This document shows positions 6,815 through 16,899 of a DNA stretch of 64,000 nucleotides, piece by piece. The stretch covers positions 124,001 through 188,000 of the forward strand of contig NZ_FNCG01000003.1 of the NCBI RefSeq assembly GCF_900100945.1. The letters run 5' to 3'. The first letter of the stretch is position 1, and each line of letters begins with the position of its first letter. The DNA comes from Mucilaginibacter gossypii (lineage in GTDB: Bacteria; Bacteroidota; Bacteroidia; Sphingobacteriales; Sphingobacteriaceae). The notes under the pieces are model-generated. The model had not been told where the DNA came from. It saw only the letters and a list, made by a program, of their open reading frames with translations, and did no database searches. Position numbers and translations under genes: made by a program.

Positions 6815-9205
6815 ATGTTACGTAATTACATCAAAATAGCCTGGAGAAACCTCATCAAACACAAGGTTTTTTCGTTTATCAATATCTTCGGTTTAGCTGC
6901 GGGTATTGCTGCTTTTTGGCTCATTAGCCTTTATGTGGTTGATGAATGGAGTTACGATCGTTATAACCTTAAAGCTGACCGGATTTTTCGTGTTGTTCAA
7001 CATGGTACATGGAATGGCGGTAAATTCAATCTCGCAGTTACTTCGCCGCCGTATGCCCCCGCTTTAAAAAACGACTATGCCGAAGTAGAGGACGCTATTC
7101 GCATTGATGCCGAAGGCGGTGGCAGGATCACTTATGGCGAAAAGCAGATTAACGAGGGCGCGATGTTGTTTACAGATAAAGGCTTCTTTAATCTTTTTAC
7201 CCATCACTTTTTATCCGGTGATCCCAACACTGCTTTAACCAAGCCGCAAAGCATTGTACTTACTAAAATCCTTGCCGAAAAACTATTCGGTAACGCTGCG
7301 GATGCCCTGGATAAAACAATACTCATCGAAAATAACCCAAGTACAGTTACCGGTGTAATTGATGATGTACCCGCAAATTCACATTTCGGTTTCAGTGCCC
7401 TTCGCTCATTACCTGAGGGATATACCGATGGCTGGGCTAATTCGCATATCTACACTTATGTATTGCTGAAAAGTCATGATGATTTTAAAAAGGTACAGGC
7501 TGGCTCTGATGCATTTTTTAATAAATATTTGAAGGGAGCGCTTGGTGCTATGCAATACAGTATGGAACTGCAGCCACTTACATCTATCCATCTTAACTCC
7601 AATCTTGATTATGAGTTGGGCAGCAACGGTAATATCACTTACGTATACGTATTTAGTATTGTTGCATTGCTGGTATTGGCTATAGCCGTTATTAATTATG
7701 TAAACCTTACCACAGCACGTTCCTCAATCAGGATCAGGGAGATAGGGGTACGTAAAGTAATCGGCTCCAGTAAAAAACAACTGATCATCATGTTTTTTGC
7801 CGAATCTGTTTTGTTTACTTTGATTGCAGCTGTAATAGCATCTGTAATGGTGCAGTTCTTATTACCTTATTTCAATCAGCTTTCGGGAAAAAACCTTGTA
7901 GTAATGCAGTTTGGTTTAAGCAAAACCGTTGCTATATTCAGTTTATTTGCGCTTGCTACCGGTATTTTAAGCGGTTTATATCCTGCATTGTTTCTGTCTG
8001 GCTTCCGTACCATTGCTGCTATGAAGGGGCAAATGGGCAGCCAGGCTGCTACTATCATGTTCAGGAAATCATTGGTAGTATTTCAGTTTGTTATCACCAT
8101 TGTTATGATAGCCGGTTCATGCATCATTTACAGGCAACTGCATTATGTAATGAACAAAGACCTTGGCTTTAATAAAGCCCAAACGCTTACTTTCCATATC
8201 AACGATAAATCTGCCCGTGCAAAAATAGCCGCTATTAAAAGTCAGCTGTTGCAAAATCCGGCTGTTGAGGCCGTAGGTATTGCAGGCAATCCTATTGGTA
8301 ATAATGATATTGGTTCAAGCAATTTCAATATCGGCGCCGACGGAAAGGCCAATTCTGAATCAAAAATGGTGGAGAACCTTATAATTGATGATGACTTTAT
8401 ACCAACCTTGCAGGTGAAGCTGGCTAAAGGGCGCAATTTTTCATCGGAGATGAGTACCGACAGACTTGAATCCATTATTGTAAACCAAACGCTTGTTAAT
8501 GAAATGGGCTGGAAGGATGCCATCGGCCGCTCTGTAAGGGTTGGAGTAGATGATAAGGGTAATGTGATCAGCCGAAAAATAATTGGAGTAGTTAAAGATT
8601 TTAACACCTATTCGTTACAGCATAAAGTTGTACCTATGATGTTGTACCTGCCCTTTACTGCCAACGACGAGGATAATATGTATATCCGAATTGGCAAAAA
8701 TAATATCCCTGCTACACTCGACTATATAAGTAAAGTTTACAACCGGTTTGATATCGAAAACAAGGTTGAGTTCCATTTCCTTGATCAGAATTTCGCTAAA
8801 CAATACCAATCCGAACAAAAGCAGGGCAACATCCTGCTCATATTCACCATATTGGCTATCAGTATAGCTTGCCTTGGCTTGTTTGGCCTTGTCACTTTTA
8901 CTGCCGAGCAACGCGTAAAAGAAATTGGCATCAGGAAAGTTTTGGGAGCAAGTGTAACCTCTATAGTTACACTGTTGTCAAAAGATTTAATGAAGCTGGT
9001 GCTAATAGCCACGCTAATAGCATCGCCGCTGGCCTGGTATGGCATGAGCAAATGGCTACAAAGTTTCGCTTACCGGGTTGATATTAACTGGTGGATCTTC
9101 GCGGTAGCGGGTATTCTGGCTGTGATCATCGCTTTCATAACAGTAAGTGTACAATCGGTAAGGGCAGCAAATGCTAATCCAGCTAAAAGCCTTAAAAACG
9201 AATAA
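6815..9205 (+). CDS. MacB/FtsX-family permease 2
   Basis: 796 residues with the same two-domain, eight-helix plan as permease 1. Coupling segments are EIGVRKVIGSSKKQL from Glu309 and EIGIRKVLGAS from about residue 703. Between them helix 2 reads LAIAVINYVNLTTAR, lacking the LIACINFMNLSTAR of most paralogues. Periplasmic motifs STVTGVIDDVPANSHFGF and IIGVVKDFNTYSL are present. TSIHLNSNLDYELGSNG places it near the B-like group with permeases 3, 4 and 6. The tail is NPAKSLKNE. It is the first gene behind promoter 2, with about 41 nt from the -24 element to the ATG, and it is followed by an R3 spacer joining it to permease 3. No substrate can be inferred. Confidence 0.92.
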   Translation: MLRNYIKIAWRNLIKHKVFSFINIFGLAAGIAAFWLISLYVVDEWSYDRYNLKADRIFRVVQHGTWNGGKFNLAVTSPPYAPALKNDYAEVEDAIRIDAEGGGRITYGEKQINEGAMLFTDKGFFNLFTHHFLSGDPNTALTKPQSIVLTKILAEKLFGNAADALDKTILIENNPSTVTGVIDDVPANSHFGFSALRSLPEGYTDGWANSHIYTYVLLKSHDDFKKVQAGSDAFFNKYLKGALGAMQYSMELQPLTSIHLNSNLDYELGSNGNITYVYVFSIVALLVLAIAVINYVNLTTARSSIRIREIGVRKVIGSSKKQLIIMFFAESVLFTLIAAVIASVMVQFLLPYFNQLSGKNLVVMQFGLSKTVAIFSLFALATGILSGLYPALFLSGFRTIAAMKGQMGSQAATIMFRKSLVVFQFVITIVMIAGSCIIYRQLHYVMNKDLGFNKAQTLTFHINDKSARAKIAAIKSQLLQNPAVEAVGIAGNPIGNNDIGSSNFNIGADGKANSESKMVENLIIDDDFIPTLQVKLAKGRNFSSEMSTDRLESIIVNQTLVNEMGWKDAIGRSVRVGVDDKGNVISRKIIGVVKDFNTYSLQHKVVPMMLYLPFTANDEDNMYIRIGKNNIPATLDYISKVYNRFDIENKVEFHFLDQNFAKQYQSEQKQGNILLIFTILAISIACLGLFGLVTFTAEQRVKEIGIRKVLGASVTSIVTLLSKDLMKLVLIATLIASPLAWYGMSKWLQSFAYRVDINWWIFAVAGILAVIIAFITVSVQSVRAANANPAKSLKNE

Positions 9206-9305
9206 ACCTCACCCAGCCCTCTCCAAAGGAGAGGGCTTAAAGTGTGGATTATGATATAAAATAATTAATTAAAATTCCTCCCCTTGGGGAGGTTAGGAGG
9301 GGTTT
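9206..9305. repeat. R3 spacer with two GC hairpins and a built-in Shine-Dalgarno
   Basis: The element fills the space from the stop of permease 2 to the start of permease 3. It has a perfect 9-bp hairpin (9216-9224 with 9228-9236, loop AAA), an AT-rich middle, a second perfect 7-bp hairpin (9277-9283 with 9286-9292), and then AGGAGG at 9295-9300, 5 nt before the ATG. Two more copies lie at 38279-38392 and 48191-48279. Confidence 0.85.
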
Positions 9306-11726
9306 ATGTTTAAAAATTACTTAAAAACAGCTTTCCGTACCCTGCGTAAAAACGTGGGGTTTACGGTTATTAATATATTGGGGCTGGCCCTTGGGCTGGC
9401 CACCTGTCTTATGATTGTGCTATACGTGGCTGATGAGTTGAGTTATGATCGGTTTAACGAGAAAGCCAGCCGTACGTATCGGGTTAATGAAGATCTTAAA
9501 TTTGGCAACAATAATGTACTTTATGCCGTTGCAATGCCGCCGTTAGCTCAGGCATTAAAAACAGATCTCCCTGAAGTGGATGAAGCAACCAGGCTTAAAG
9601 CAGCGGGAGGGTTTCATGTTAAAAAAGGTAATGAAAGCATCCTTGAGTACGGTACCGTTTTTGCCGACCCATCGGTTTTTAACGTGTTTACGTTGCCCAT
9701 GATCAATGGTAACCCGGCTACGGCTTTGAAGGAGCCAAATACAGTAGTAATCACCGAAACTACAGCTAAAAAATACTTTAACAGCACCAATGTTGTTGGT
9801 AAAACGCTCGCCATTGATAACAACCAATTATTGAAAATTACCGGGGTTATCAAAGATTTGCCAAAGCAATCGCATTTTCATTTTGATTTTTTTATGTCGA
9901 TGGCGAGTTGGCCTGACAGCCGCTCTCCGGAATGGTTGAGGAGTGATTATAACACTTACGTGGTGTTGAAACCTGGTACAGATTACAAGTTTTTTGAGAA
10001 AAAATTGACTGCTCTTCTGAAAAAATACAGCGAAAGCCAAATGCAAACAGCGCTGCACGTAAATATTGCCGATTTTGAAAAAAGCGGCAGTTATTTCAGG
10101 CTTAACCTAACTCCGGTAACCGATATACATTTGCACTCAAACCGTACCGGTGAGTTGGGCAGCAACAGTTCGGCGCAATATGTTTATATATTTTCGGCCA
10201 TCGCCATATTTATATTACTCATAGCGGGCATCAACTTTATGAACCTTTCAACAGCACGTTCAGCCAGCAGGGCAAGGGAGGTTGGTGTACGCAAGGTTTT
10301 AGGTTCCCCGCGTAAATATTTAATAGCCCAGTTTTTAACTGAATCTGTGTTGGTGACTTTGGCAGCGGCAGTTATAGCTTTTTTTACTGTGTTACTTTTA
10401 TTGCCGTTGTTTAATCAGGTATCGGGCAAAGAGTTGGTTGTTGGTGCGCAAACCTTAGCCTGGTTGCTTCCTGCTTTACTATTAATTGTACTGGTTGTAG
10501 GTTTCGCTGCCGGATCGTATCCCGCTTTTTTCCTTTCGGCATTTCAGCCCATTAATGTGCTAAGCGGTAAACTGGCCGGCGGTTTTAAAGGTAGCATGCT
10601 TAGGAGTGTATTGGTGGTATTCCAGTTTTCTATTTCGATATTCCTCATCATTGGTACCATCGTTATTTATAATCAACTCAATTATATTCAAACCAAAAAC
10701 CTGGGATATAATCGTAATCAGGTGCTTGTTATCAATAATGCATTTGAGTTAGGCAGTCATGCCAAAACCTTCAAAAATGAGGTGAAGCAGTTACAAGATG
10801 TGGTTAACGCAACGTTGACAGGTTATTTGCCAACAGGTAAAAACAGGGGAACGTCTATCTTTTATAAAGAGGCTGCGGGCGATCAGAAAACAGCCTTGTT
10901 TCCGCAAAGCTGGCGGGTTGATGCCGATTACATTAGCACCCTGGGCATGAAGATCTCTGCCGGGCGAGATTTTTCTACAAGTATGCCAACTGATTCTACC
11001 GGATTGGTTATCAACGAAACCGCGGCCAAATTTTTAGGCTTTAGCAATCCTGTTAATAAAACCCTGTACCGCAATATGGATGGCACCCGTGATCATGTAA
11101 AAGCTTATCACATCATAGGCGTGGTTAAGGATTTTAATTTCAATTCGCTGAGAGAAAATATCAGTCCTATGATTTTTTTAATGGACGAAGACAGTGGAAA
11201 TCTGAGTATCAGGGTAAACACAACCAATTTGCCTGCGCTTATCGACCAGATAAAAACCAAGTGGCAGGGCATGACCCAAAGCCAGTTCAGCTACTCGTTT
11301 ATGGATCAGGATTTTGATGCCAATTATCGCGCCGAGCAACGTACGGGCACCATATCTATCATATTTACCGTGCTGGCTATTTCTATTGCCAGCCTTGGTT
11401 TGTTTGGCTTAGCTGCGTATGCCGCCGAGCAACGTACCAAAGAAATCGGGATCCGTAAAGTACTTGGTGCAAGTGTATCCGCCATAGTGAATACCTTATC
11501 CAGAGATTTTATAAAGCTGGTATTGATCTCCATAGCCATTACAACCCCTTTAGCCTGGTATTTAATGAACAAATGGCTGCAGGATTTCGCTTACCGCATC
11601 AGTATACAATGGTGGGTGCTGGTGCTGGCAGGTGCAGGCGCCATGTTAATAGCTATTGTAACAGTAAGTTTCCAATCTATAAAAGCAGCATTGGCAAACC
11701 CGGTTAACAGCCTTAAAAATGAGTAG
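9306..11726 (+). CDS. MacB/FtsX-family permease 3 (B-like, sister of permease 4)
   Basis: 806 residues. It begins MFKNYLKTAFRTLRKNVGF, and by manual count 46 of its first 60 residues equal those of permease 4, so these two adjacent genes look like a tandem duplication. Coupling segments are EVGVRKVLGSPRKYL from Glu325 and EIGIRKVLGAS from about 713. The first periplasmic domain shows KITGVIKDLPKQSHFHFDFF, the second IIGVVKDFNFNSL. The tail is NPVNSLKNE. Compared with subfamily A it has about 15 extra residues before the first coupling segment. The ATG follows an AGGAGGGG sequence supplied by the R3 spacer, so translation initiation may be unusually strong. It is the second gene of operon 2. 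Confidence 0.92.
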   Translation: MFKNYLKTAFRTLRKNVGFTVINILGLALGLATCLMIVLYVADELSYDRFNEKASRTYRVNEDLKFGNNNVLYAVAMPPLAQALKTDLPEVDEATRLKAAGGFHVKKGNESILEYGTVFADPSVFNVFTLPMINGNPATALKEPNTVVITETTAKKYFNSTNVVGKTLAIDNNQLLKITGVIKDLPKQSHFHFDFFMSMASWPDSRSPEWLRSDYNTYVVLKPGTDYKFFEKKLTALLKKYSESQMQTALHVNIADFEKSGSYFRLNLTPVTDIHLHSNRTGELGSNSSAQYVYIFSAIAIFILLIAGINFMNLSTARSASRAREVGVRKVLGSPRKYLIAQFLTESVLVTLAAAVIAFFTVLLLLPLFNQVSGKELVVGAQTLAWLLPALLLIVLVVGFAAGSYPAFFLSAFQPINVLSGKLAGGFKGSMLRSVLVVFQFSISIFLIIGTIVIYNQLNYIQTKNLGYNRNQVLVINNAFELGSHAKTFKNEVKQLQDVVNATLTGYLPTGKNRGTSIFYKEAAGDQKTALFPQSWRVDADYISTLGMKISAGRDFSTSMPTDSTGLVINETAAKFLGFSNPVNKTLYRNMDGTRDHVKAYHIIGVVKDFNFNSLRENISPMIFLMDEDSGNLSIRVNTTNLPALIDQIKTKWQGMTQSQFSYSFMDQDFDANYRAEQRTGTISIIFTVLAISIASLGLFGLAAYAAEQRTKEIGIRKVLGASVSAIVNTLSRDFIKLVLISIAITTPLAWYLMNKWLQDFAYRISIQWWVLVLAGAGAMLIAIVTVSFQSIKAALANPVNSLKNE

Positions 11727-11809
11727 GCAGTAGGCCGTTTGCAGTGGCAGTTAGCAGTTACGTAACAGGAGGATACCAATGAACTAATGAACAATTGAAC
11801 CAATGAACC
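11727..11809. repeat. Spacer with GGCAGT words (R4) and AATGAAC words (R2)
   Basis: The left half holds GCAG-based words (GTTTGCAGTGGCAGTTAGCAG in two parts), the right half 8-nt-spaced AATGAAC words that run to the start codon of permease 4. AGGAGG occurs at 11768-11773 but far from the start. The same order R4 then R2 is found at 14234-14334 and 33368-33441. Confidence 0.75.
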
Positions 11810-14233
11810 ATGTTTAGAAATTACCTTAAAACTGCATTTCGCACATTGAAAAAAAATGTGGGATTCACCGCGATTAATGTATTTGGTTTGGCCCTTGGGC
11901 TGGCCACATGTTTACTCATTATATTTTATGTGGTTGATGAGCTGAGCTATGACAAGTTCAATGTTAAGGCCGACAGGATCTATCGCGCCAATATGCAGAT
12001 TAAATTTGGCGGTATCGATCAAAGCTATGCTTCGTCGCCGTCGCCGTTGGCTGCTGTATTTCAAAACGATTATCCCGAGGTTGAACGTGCCTGCCGTTTG
12101 TTGCAACGCGGCGGTTATAACGTAAAAAAAGGCAACCAAACCATTCACGAAAACAGTATGGTGTTGGCCGATTCAACGCTATTTGATGTATTTACCCTGC
12201 CTATGATAGCCGGCGATCCCAAAAAGGCGCTGGTTGAACCAAATACCGTGGTTATCACTGAAAGTACGGCCAAACGTTATTTTAACAATACGCAGGTAAT
12301 GGGTAAAACCTTTACGTTTGATGAAAAGCTGCTTTATAAGGTTACCGGCGTAATAAAAGACCTGCCCAGGCAATCGCATTTTCGGTATGATTTTTTCCTG
12401 TCGATGGCATCAAATGCCGAAAGCAAAGATGCGGCATGGTTCAGCAATAATTTCAATACCTATGTGCTGCTAAAACCAGGTGTGGATGCCAAAAAGTTTG
12501 AAGCCAAGTTTCCTGCGTTAATGCACAAATATGCGGGTCCGCAATTGCAAAGTATCTTACATCTCACTTTTGATTCGTTTGAAGGTTCAGGCAACAAATA
12601 CCAATTGAGCCTTATGCCATTGAAGGATATCCATCTTAAATCAAACTTGGTGTCGGAGCTTGACCATAACGGGAATATCCAGTATGTGTACATTTTTGGC
12701 GCGGTGGCGATTTTTATCTTACTGATAGCCTGTGTAAACTTCATGAACCTTTCAACCGCCCGTTCTGCAAACCGGGCCCGGGAGGTAGGGGTACGCAAGG
12801 TACTTGGTTCAAGGCGTCAGTCGCTCATTGCCCAGTTCCTTTCAGAGTCTATCATGGTAACGTTTATCGCTACGGTGATAGCCATGCTGACGGCCTATTT
12901 TCTGTTGCCGGTATTCAATAATATTGCGAGTAAAACCATGGAGCTTAATATGGGTTCATTGATTTGGCTGATTCCCGCTTTGCTGGTTATGGTTTTGGCG
13001 ATCGGCTTCCTGGCTGGTTCGTATCCTGCATTTTTTCTTTCCGCATTTCAGCCAATTGATGTTTTAAAAGGAAAGCTTTCCTCTGGCTTTAAGGGTGGCA
13101 TGTTAAGGAGTTCATTGGTGGTGTTCCAGTTTTTTATATCGATAGTGCTCATCATTGGTACGCTGGTGATCTATAATCAGCTTAAATATATTCAGAATAA
13201 AGACCTTGGTTATAACCGCAGCCAGGTATTGGTGATTCATGGCGTGTATGACCTTGGCGACAAGAGCAAGGTGTTAAGAGATGAGGTAAAGCAATTGCCC
13301 GGCGTAATGGGGGTAACCATGACAGGCTTTTTGCCAACTTCTGATTACCGGAACAGCAGCAGTGTTTTCCAGGAACGCGGGCTCGACCCCAAAAAAGCAG
13401 TGCTTGCACAAACCTGGGTAGTTGACGACAACTACTTGCCAACTCTGGGTATCAAATTGACCAAAGGGCGTAATTTCTCAAGCCAGATGCCAACCGATTC
13501 GGCAGCTATGATTGTTAACGAAACTGCTGCCAAACTCATGGGCGTACGCGATCCGCTTAATAAGCCTATGTATTTGCCTATGGATAATATGGCCAAAACT
13601 TTTAAAGAATACCATATAGTAGGTGTTATTAAGGATTTTAATTTCGCTTCGCTACGTAATAATGTAAGCCCGGTGATATTGATGTATGGGCAGGATACCG
13701 GCGCCTTGAGTGTAAAAGTAAATACCGCTAATATCACCACACTTATGGCCATGATCAGCGACAAATGGAAATCTATAAAACCGGGTAAGGAGTTTGAATA
13801 TTCGTTTATGGATGACGATTTTGATTCATCGTACCGTGCGGAACAGCGGATGGGCACCATATTCATCATATTTACAAGTTTAACAATTGTGATAGCCTGT
13901 TTAGGTTTGTTTGGCCTTGCGGCATATGCTGCCGAACAGCGCACTAAGGAGATAGGCATCCGTAAAGTACTTGGCGCTAATGTAGGCGCTATAGTAGGTA
14001 TGCTGTCAAAAGATTTTATCAAACTGGTAATGATAGCAATAGTAATAGCCATTCCGGTTGCCTGGGTCACCATGCAGCAATGGTTGCAGGGCTTTGCCTA
14101 CCGGCAAAACATACAATGGTGGGTGGTAGTATTGGCTGCTGTTTTGGCCGTGTTGATCGCTTTTGTAACCATCAGCTTTCAATCAATCAAGGCGGCACTG
14201 GCCAACCCGGTTAGGAGTTTGAAAAATGAATAA
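11810..14233 (+). CDS. MacB/FtsX-family permease 4 (B-like, sister of permease 3)
   Basis: 807 residues, beginning MFRNYLKTAFRTLKKNVGF and closely resembling permease 3 over the N-terminal region, both transmembrane clusters and the segment SAFQPIDVLKGKLSSGFKGG. Coupling segments start at Glu325 (EVGVRKVLGSRRQSL) and about 714 (EIGIRKVLGAN, Asn in place of the usual Ser). The first periplasmic domain carries KVTGVIKDLPRQSHFRYDFF. The two sisters differ most in the periplasmic regions (for example LQRGGYNVKKGN here), which would fit diversified ligand or partner recognition with a conserved motor interface (inference). The tail is NPVRSLKNE. It is the third gene of operon 2. Confidence 0.92.
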   Translation: MFRNYLKTAFRTLKKNVGFTAINVFGLALGLATCLLIIFYVVDELSYDKFNVKADRIYRANMQIKFGGIDQSYASSPSPLAAVFQNDYPEVERACRLLQRGGYNVKKGNQTIHENSMVLADSTLFDVFTLPMIAGDPKKALVEPNTVVITESTAKRYFNNTQVMGKTFTFDEKLLYKVTGVIKDLPRQSHFRYDFFLSMASNAESKDAAWFSNNFNTYVLLKPGVDAKKFEAKFPALMHKYAGPQLQSILHLTFDSFEGSGNKYQLSLMPLKDIHLKSNLVSELDHNGNIQYVYIFGAVAIFILLIACVNFMNLSTARSANRAREVGVRKVLGSRRQSLIAQFLSESIMVTFIATVIAMLTAYFLLPVFNNIASKTMELNMGSLIWLIPALLVMVLAIGFLAGSYPAFFLSAFQPIDVLKGKLSSGFKGGMLRSSLVVFQFFISIVLIIGTLVIYNQLKYIQNKDLGYNRSQVLVIHGVYDLGDKSKVLRDEVKQLPGVMGVTMTGFLPTSDYRNSSSVFQERGLDPKKAVLAQTWVVDDNYLPTLGIKLTKGRNFSSQMPTDSAAMIVNETAAKLMGVRDPLNKPMYLPMDNMAKTFKEYHIVGVIKDFNFASLRNNVSPVILMYGQDTGALSVKVNTANITTLMAMISDKWKSIKPGKEFEYSFMDDDFDSSYRAEQRMGTIFIIFTSLTIVIACLGLFGLAAYAAEQRTKEIGIRKVLGANVGAIVGMLSKDFIKLVMIAIVIAIPVAWVTMQQWLQGFAYRQNIQWWVVVLAAVLAVLIAFVTISFQSIKAALANPVRSLKNE

Positions 14234-14334
14234 AATTAGTTGGCAGATAGCAGCAGGTTACAGTAGCAGATACAGTCCAGCAGGCAGATAAAAGTAAGCG
14301 ATAAGTACCAATGAACTAATGAACAAGTGAACTA
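14234..14334. repeat. Spacer with R4 and R2 words
   Basis: GCAG words (about 14241-14290) are followed by AATGAAC words (14310-14334). The last word, CTAATGA, overlaps the ATG of permease 5, so the start codon itself is part of the repeat. Confidence 0.75.
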
Positions 14335-16710
14335 ATGATACGAAACTATTTAAAAACAGCGTGGCGGAACCTTTATCGTAATAAAGCATTTTCGCTGATC
14401 CATATCCTGGGGTTAACCATGGGGATAACCGTTTGCCTGATGATATTCTTGTATATCATGAATGAGTTTAGTGTGGATAATTTTCATAAGCAGGGCAAAA
14501 ACATTTACAGGGTGATGCGTGGTTTTGATAAAGCGAAAGCACCTACCTCATACTTGTCAGGACCTTATGCGCCTGCTATGCTGAATGATTTTCCGCAGGA
14601 TGTAAAAATGGCTGTACGCGTTTCGCCGCAAAATAATTTGATCTCTTTTGGTGAAAAATCATTCAACGAGAAGAAAGTTTATGCAGTTGATTCCAATTTT
14701 TTCAGCCTGTTTACCTTCCCGTTGCTTAGGGGGGATGCGGCTTCGGCACTGAATAATCCGGGTAGCGTAGTACTCACTGAAACCACAGCAAAAAAATATT
14801 TTGGCAGCGTTGAAAATGCGATGGGTAAAGTGGTGAAGATGGATAAACGTTTGCAGTTAAAAGTAACGGGTGTTGCAAAAGACGTACCTTCAAACTCTCA
14901 CCTTGATTTTGATTTAGTAGTACCGATTGCCAACTATACCCGCGATCCCGGTTTTAATGTTTGGATTAACAATGGCTTGTTTGTTTACCTGCTGCTGAAT
15001 GAACATAGTAGCCCAGCTGCATTGGAAAGCCATTTTCCGCAGTTTATGGAAAAGTACATGGGCGAAGATATGAAGCGCTTCGGTACTAAATTTAACCTAA
15101 GCCTGAGACCCTTCAAAGATATTTATTTTGAAAATGCGTCATCGTTTGATAACGTAAAGCATGGCGATAAAACCGTGGTATTTATCTTTATTTCGATAGC
15201 TGTGCTCATCATGATCATTGCCTGTATCAATTTTATGAATCTGGCCACCATCCGTGCGGTTGAACGCTCAAGAGAGGTTGGCATGCGCAAGGTTTTAGGC
15301 GCATTACGGAACCATTTGGTATGGCAGTTTATTGGCGAGTCGTTGTTGCTGGCGCTTATTTCTTGTATGCTTTCCATTGGGTTATTGTTACTATTAATGC
15401 CTGCATACAACAGTCTGCTGGGTTATCAGCTTACCGTTTCCTGGAACAGTGCACCGATTTACCTTTTCCTTCTGGGTGTTATCTTATTTGTGGGTTTCCT
15501 TGCTGGGAGTTATCCAGCGATATTTATGTCGGCCTTTTCGCCTATCGAAGCTTTGAAGGGCAAGCTGAAGCTTGGGAAGGGTGGTGCATTCTTTAGGCAA
15601 TCACTAGTGGTGTTCCAGTTCAGTATTTCGGTATTGCTCATTATTGGCACTATCGTGATCGTTAACCAGATGCGGTATGTGAAAAACAAATCATTAGGTT
15701 ATGACAAAGAGCAAACGGTTATTGTGAAGATTGATAATAATGACATCTATGATCACAGGCAAACATTTAAACACCAGCTGCAAAATTCGGACTATGTGAA
15801 GTCGGTATCCCTGATGTCGGGCGAGCCGGGCGGCTTTTTCGATATGCAGGGTTTTGAGGTTGAAGGTCAGCATCAAACATTTAAATCACGAACTGAATAT
15901 GCCGATTTTGAATATGTAAAAACATTTGGGCTTAAGATTATTGCCGGCAGGGATTTCTCACCACAGTTTGCTACTGATACCACTAACTCGGTACTGATTA
16001 ACCGTACAGCTGCAAAGGATCTCGGCTTTACCCCGCAGCAAGCTATCGGCAAATGGGTTAAGAATACTGTGCGGGACAACAACCGCCGTATTATCATCGG
16101 TGTGGTGGAGGATTTTAACTTCCTTTCGCTCAAAGAAAATATGGATGCCCTCATTATATCGCCAAGTGAAGACAGGCGTGTAGCTGTCATCAAACTGAAA
16201 CCCGGAAATATCCAGGCTGGTTTAACAGCTATCAAAAATACTTATGCCGAGGTGGCGCCCGTTTATCCGTTTGAGTACAGTTTCCTTGATCAGCAGTTTG
16301 ATACTACCTATCGCAACGATATCAGGCAGCAGACCATGTTAAGTATATTTTCAGGGTTGGCAATCTTTATAGCCTGTTTGGGCTTGTTCGGTTTAGCCTC
16401 ATTTACCGCGGCGAAACGTACTAAGGAGATCGGGGTCCGTAAAGTATTGGGTTCATCGGTACAAAATATCCTTATCCTGATATCAAAAGATCTGCTGAAA
16501 CCGGTGTTATTAGCTACAGTGATTGCTATCCCGCTGGGTTATTACAGCATGGATAAATGGCTGCAAAGTTTCGCTTACAAAACACCTTTGCATTGGTGGA
16601 TCTTTGCTTTGGCGGCTTTGCTTACATTTGTTATAGCAGTGGCTACCATTAGCTTTCAATCGTTAAAGGCGGCACTTGCAAATCCTATCCGGAGTTTGAG
16701 AAGCGAATGA
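14335..16710 (+). CDS. MacB/FtsX-family permease 5
   Basis: 791 residues, same plan as permease 1. The first coupling region is deviant: LATIRAVERSREVGMRKVLGALRNHL (Glu314), with TIR for the usual TAR and Met inside the EVGxRK motif. The second is EIGVRKVLGSS from about 698, preceded by AAKRTK rather than AEQRTK. Periplasmic motifs KVTGVAKDVPSNSHLDFD and IIGVVEDFNFLSL are intact; the latter has Glu where most have Lys. The tail is NPIRSLRSE, the first in the array with RSE rather than KNE. It is the last gene of operon 2 and is followed by a factor-independent terminator, so readthrough to the next gene is unlikely. Confidence 0.91.
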   Translation: MIRNYLKTAWRNLYRNKAFSLIHILGLTMGITVCLMIFLYIMNEFSVDNFHKQGKNIYRVMRGFDKAKAPTSYLSGPYAPAMLNDFPQDVKMAVRVSPQNNLISFGEKSFNEKKVYAVDSNFFSLFTFPLLRGDAASALNNPGSVVLTETTAKKYFGSVENAMGKVVKMDKRLQLKVTGVAKDVPSNSHLDFDLVVPIANYTRDPGFNVWINNGLFVYLLLNEHSSPAALESHFPQFMEKYMGEDMKRFGTKFNLSLRPFKDIYFENASSFDNVKHGDKTVVFIFISIAVLIMIIACINFMNLATIRAVERSREVGMRKVLGALRNHLVWQFIGESLLLALISCMLSIGLLLLLMPAYNSLLGYQLTVSWNSAPIYLFLLGVILFVGFLAGSYPAIFMSAFSPIEALKGKLKLGKGGAFFRQSLVVFQFSISVLLIIGTIVIVNQMRYVKNKSLGYDKEQTVIVKIDNNDIYDHRQTFKHQLQNSDYVKSVSLMSGEPGGFFDMQGFEVEGQHQTFKSRTEYADFEYVKTFGLKIIAGRDFSPQFATDTTNSVLINRTAAKDLGFTPQQAIGKWVKNTVRDNNRRIIIGVVEDFNFLSLKENMDALIISPSEDRRVAVIKLKPGNIQAGLTAIKNTYAEVAPVYPFEYSFLDQQFDTTYRNDIRQQTMLSIFSGLAIFIACLGLFGLASFTAAKRTKEIGVRKVLGSSVQNILILISKDLLKPVLLATVIAIPLGYYSMDKWLQSFAYKTPLHWWIFALAALLTFVIAVATISFQSLKAALANPIRSLRSE

Positions 16711-16770
16711 GATCAGTTTGCAGATAGCAGTGTCAATTTGCAGTAGCAGTTGAAGAAATAGAATATACCC
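16711..16770. repeat. R4 GCAG-word repeat
   Basis: GCAG-based words (CAGTTTGCAGATAGCAG and TTGCAGTAGCAGTTG) follow the stop of permease 5. This is the R4 family without the R2 part. No gene is visible. Confidence 0.6.
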
Positions 16771-16773
16771 TGA

Positions 16774-16797
16774 GCCCGTGTCCCCACGGGCTTTTTT
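16774..16797 (+). terminator. Factor-independent terminator after permease 5
   Basis: A 7-bp GC-rich stem (16774-16780 with 16785-16791, GCCCGTG/CACGGGC) with a 4-nt loop is followed by six T. It ends operon 2. Confidence 0.85.
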
Positions 16798-16899
16798 ATG
16801 ATGTTCTGAATTATTAGGTAGCCTGAATTTATTTTCAGCACCATGCAACGTATTTGCTAAACTCCTGGTCTTATTATATATAAACCAAAGATCATTATT

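Noticed and set aside
13432..14073. Long minus-strand open frame (213 codons) opposite permease 4, with similar shorter ones opposite the same region of many other permeases
   Set aside because: They all read the complement of the conserved coupling segment and helices 6-8, with repetitive Pro/Ser/Arg-rich output. They follow from codon use of the real genes.
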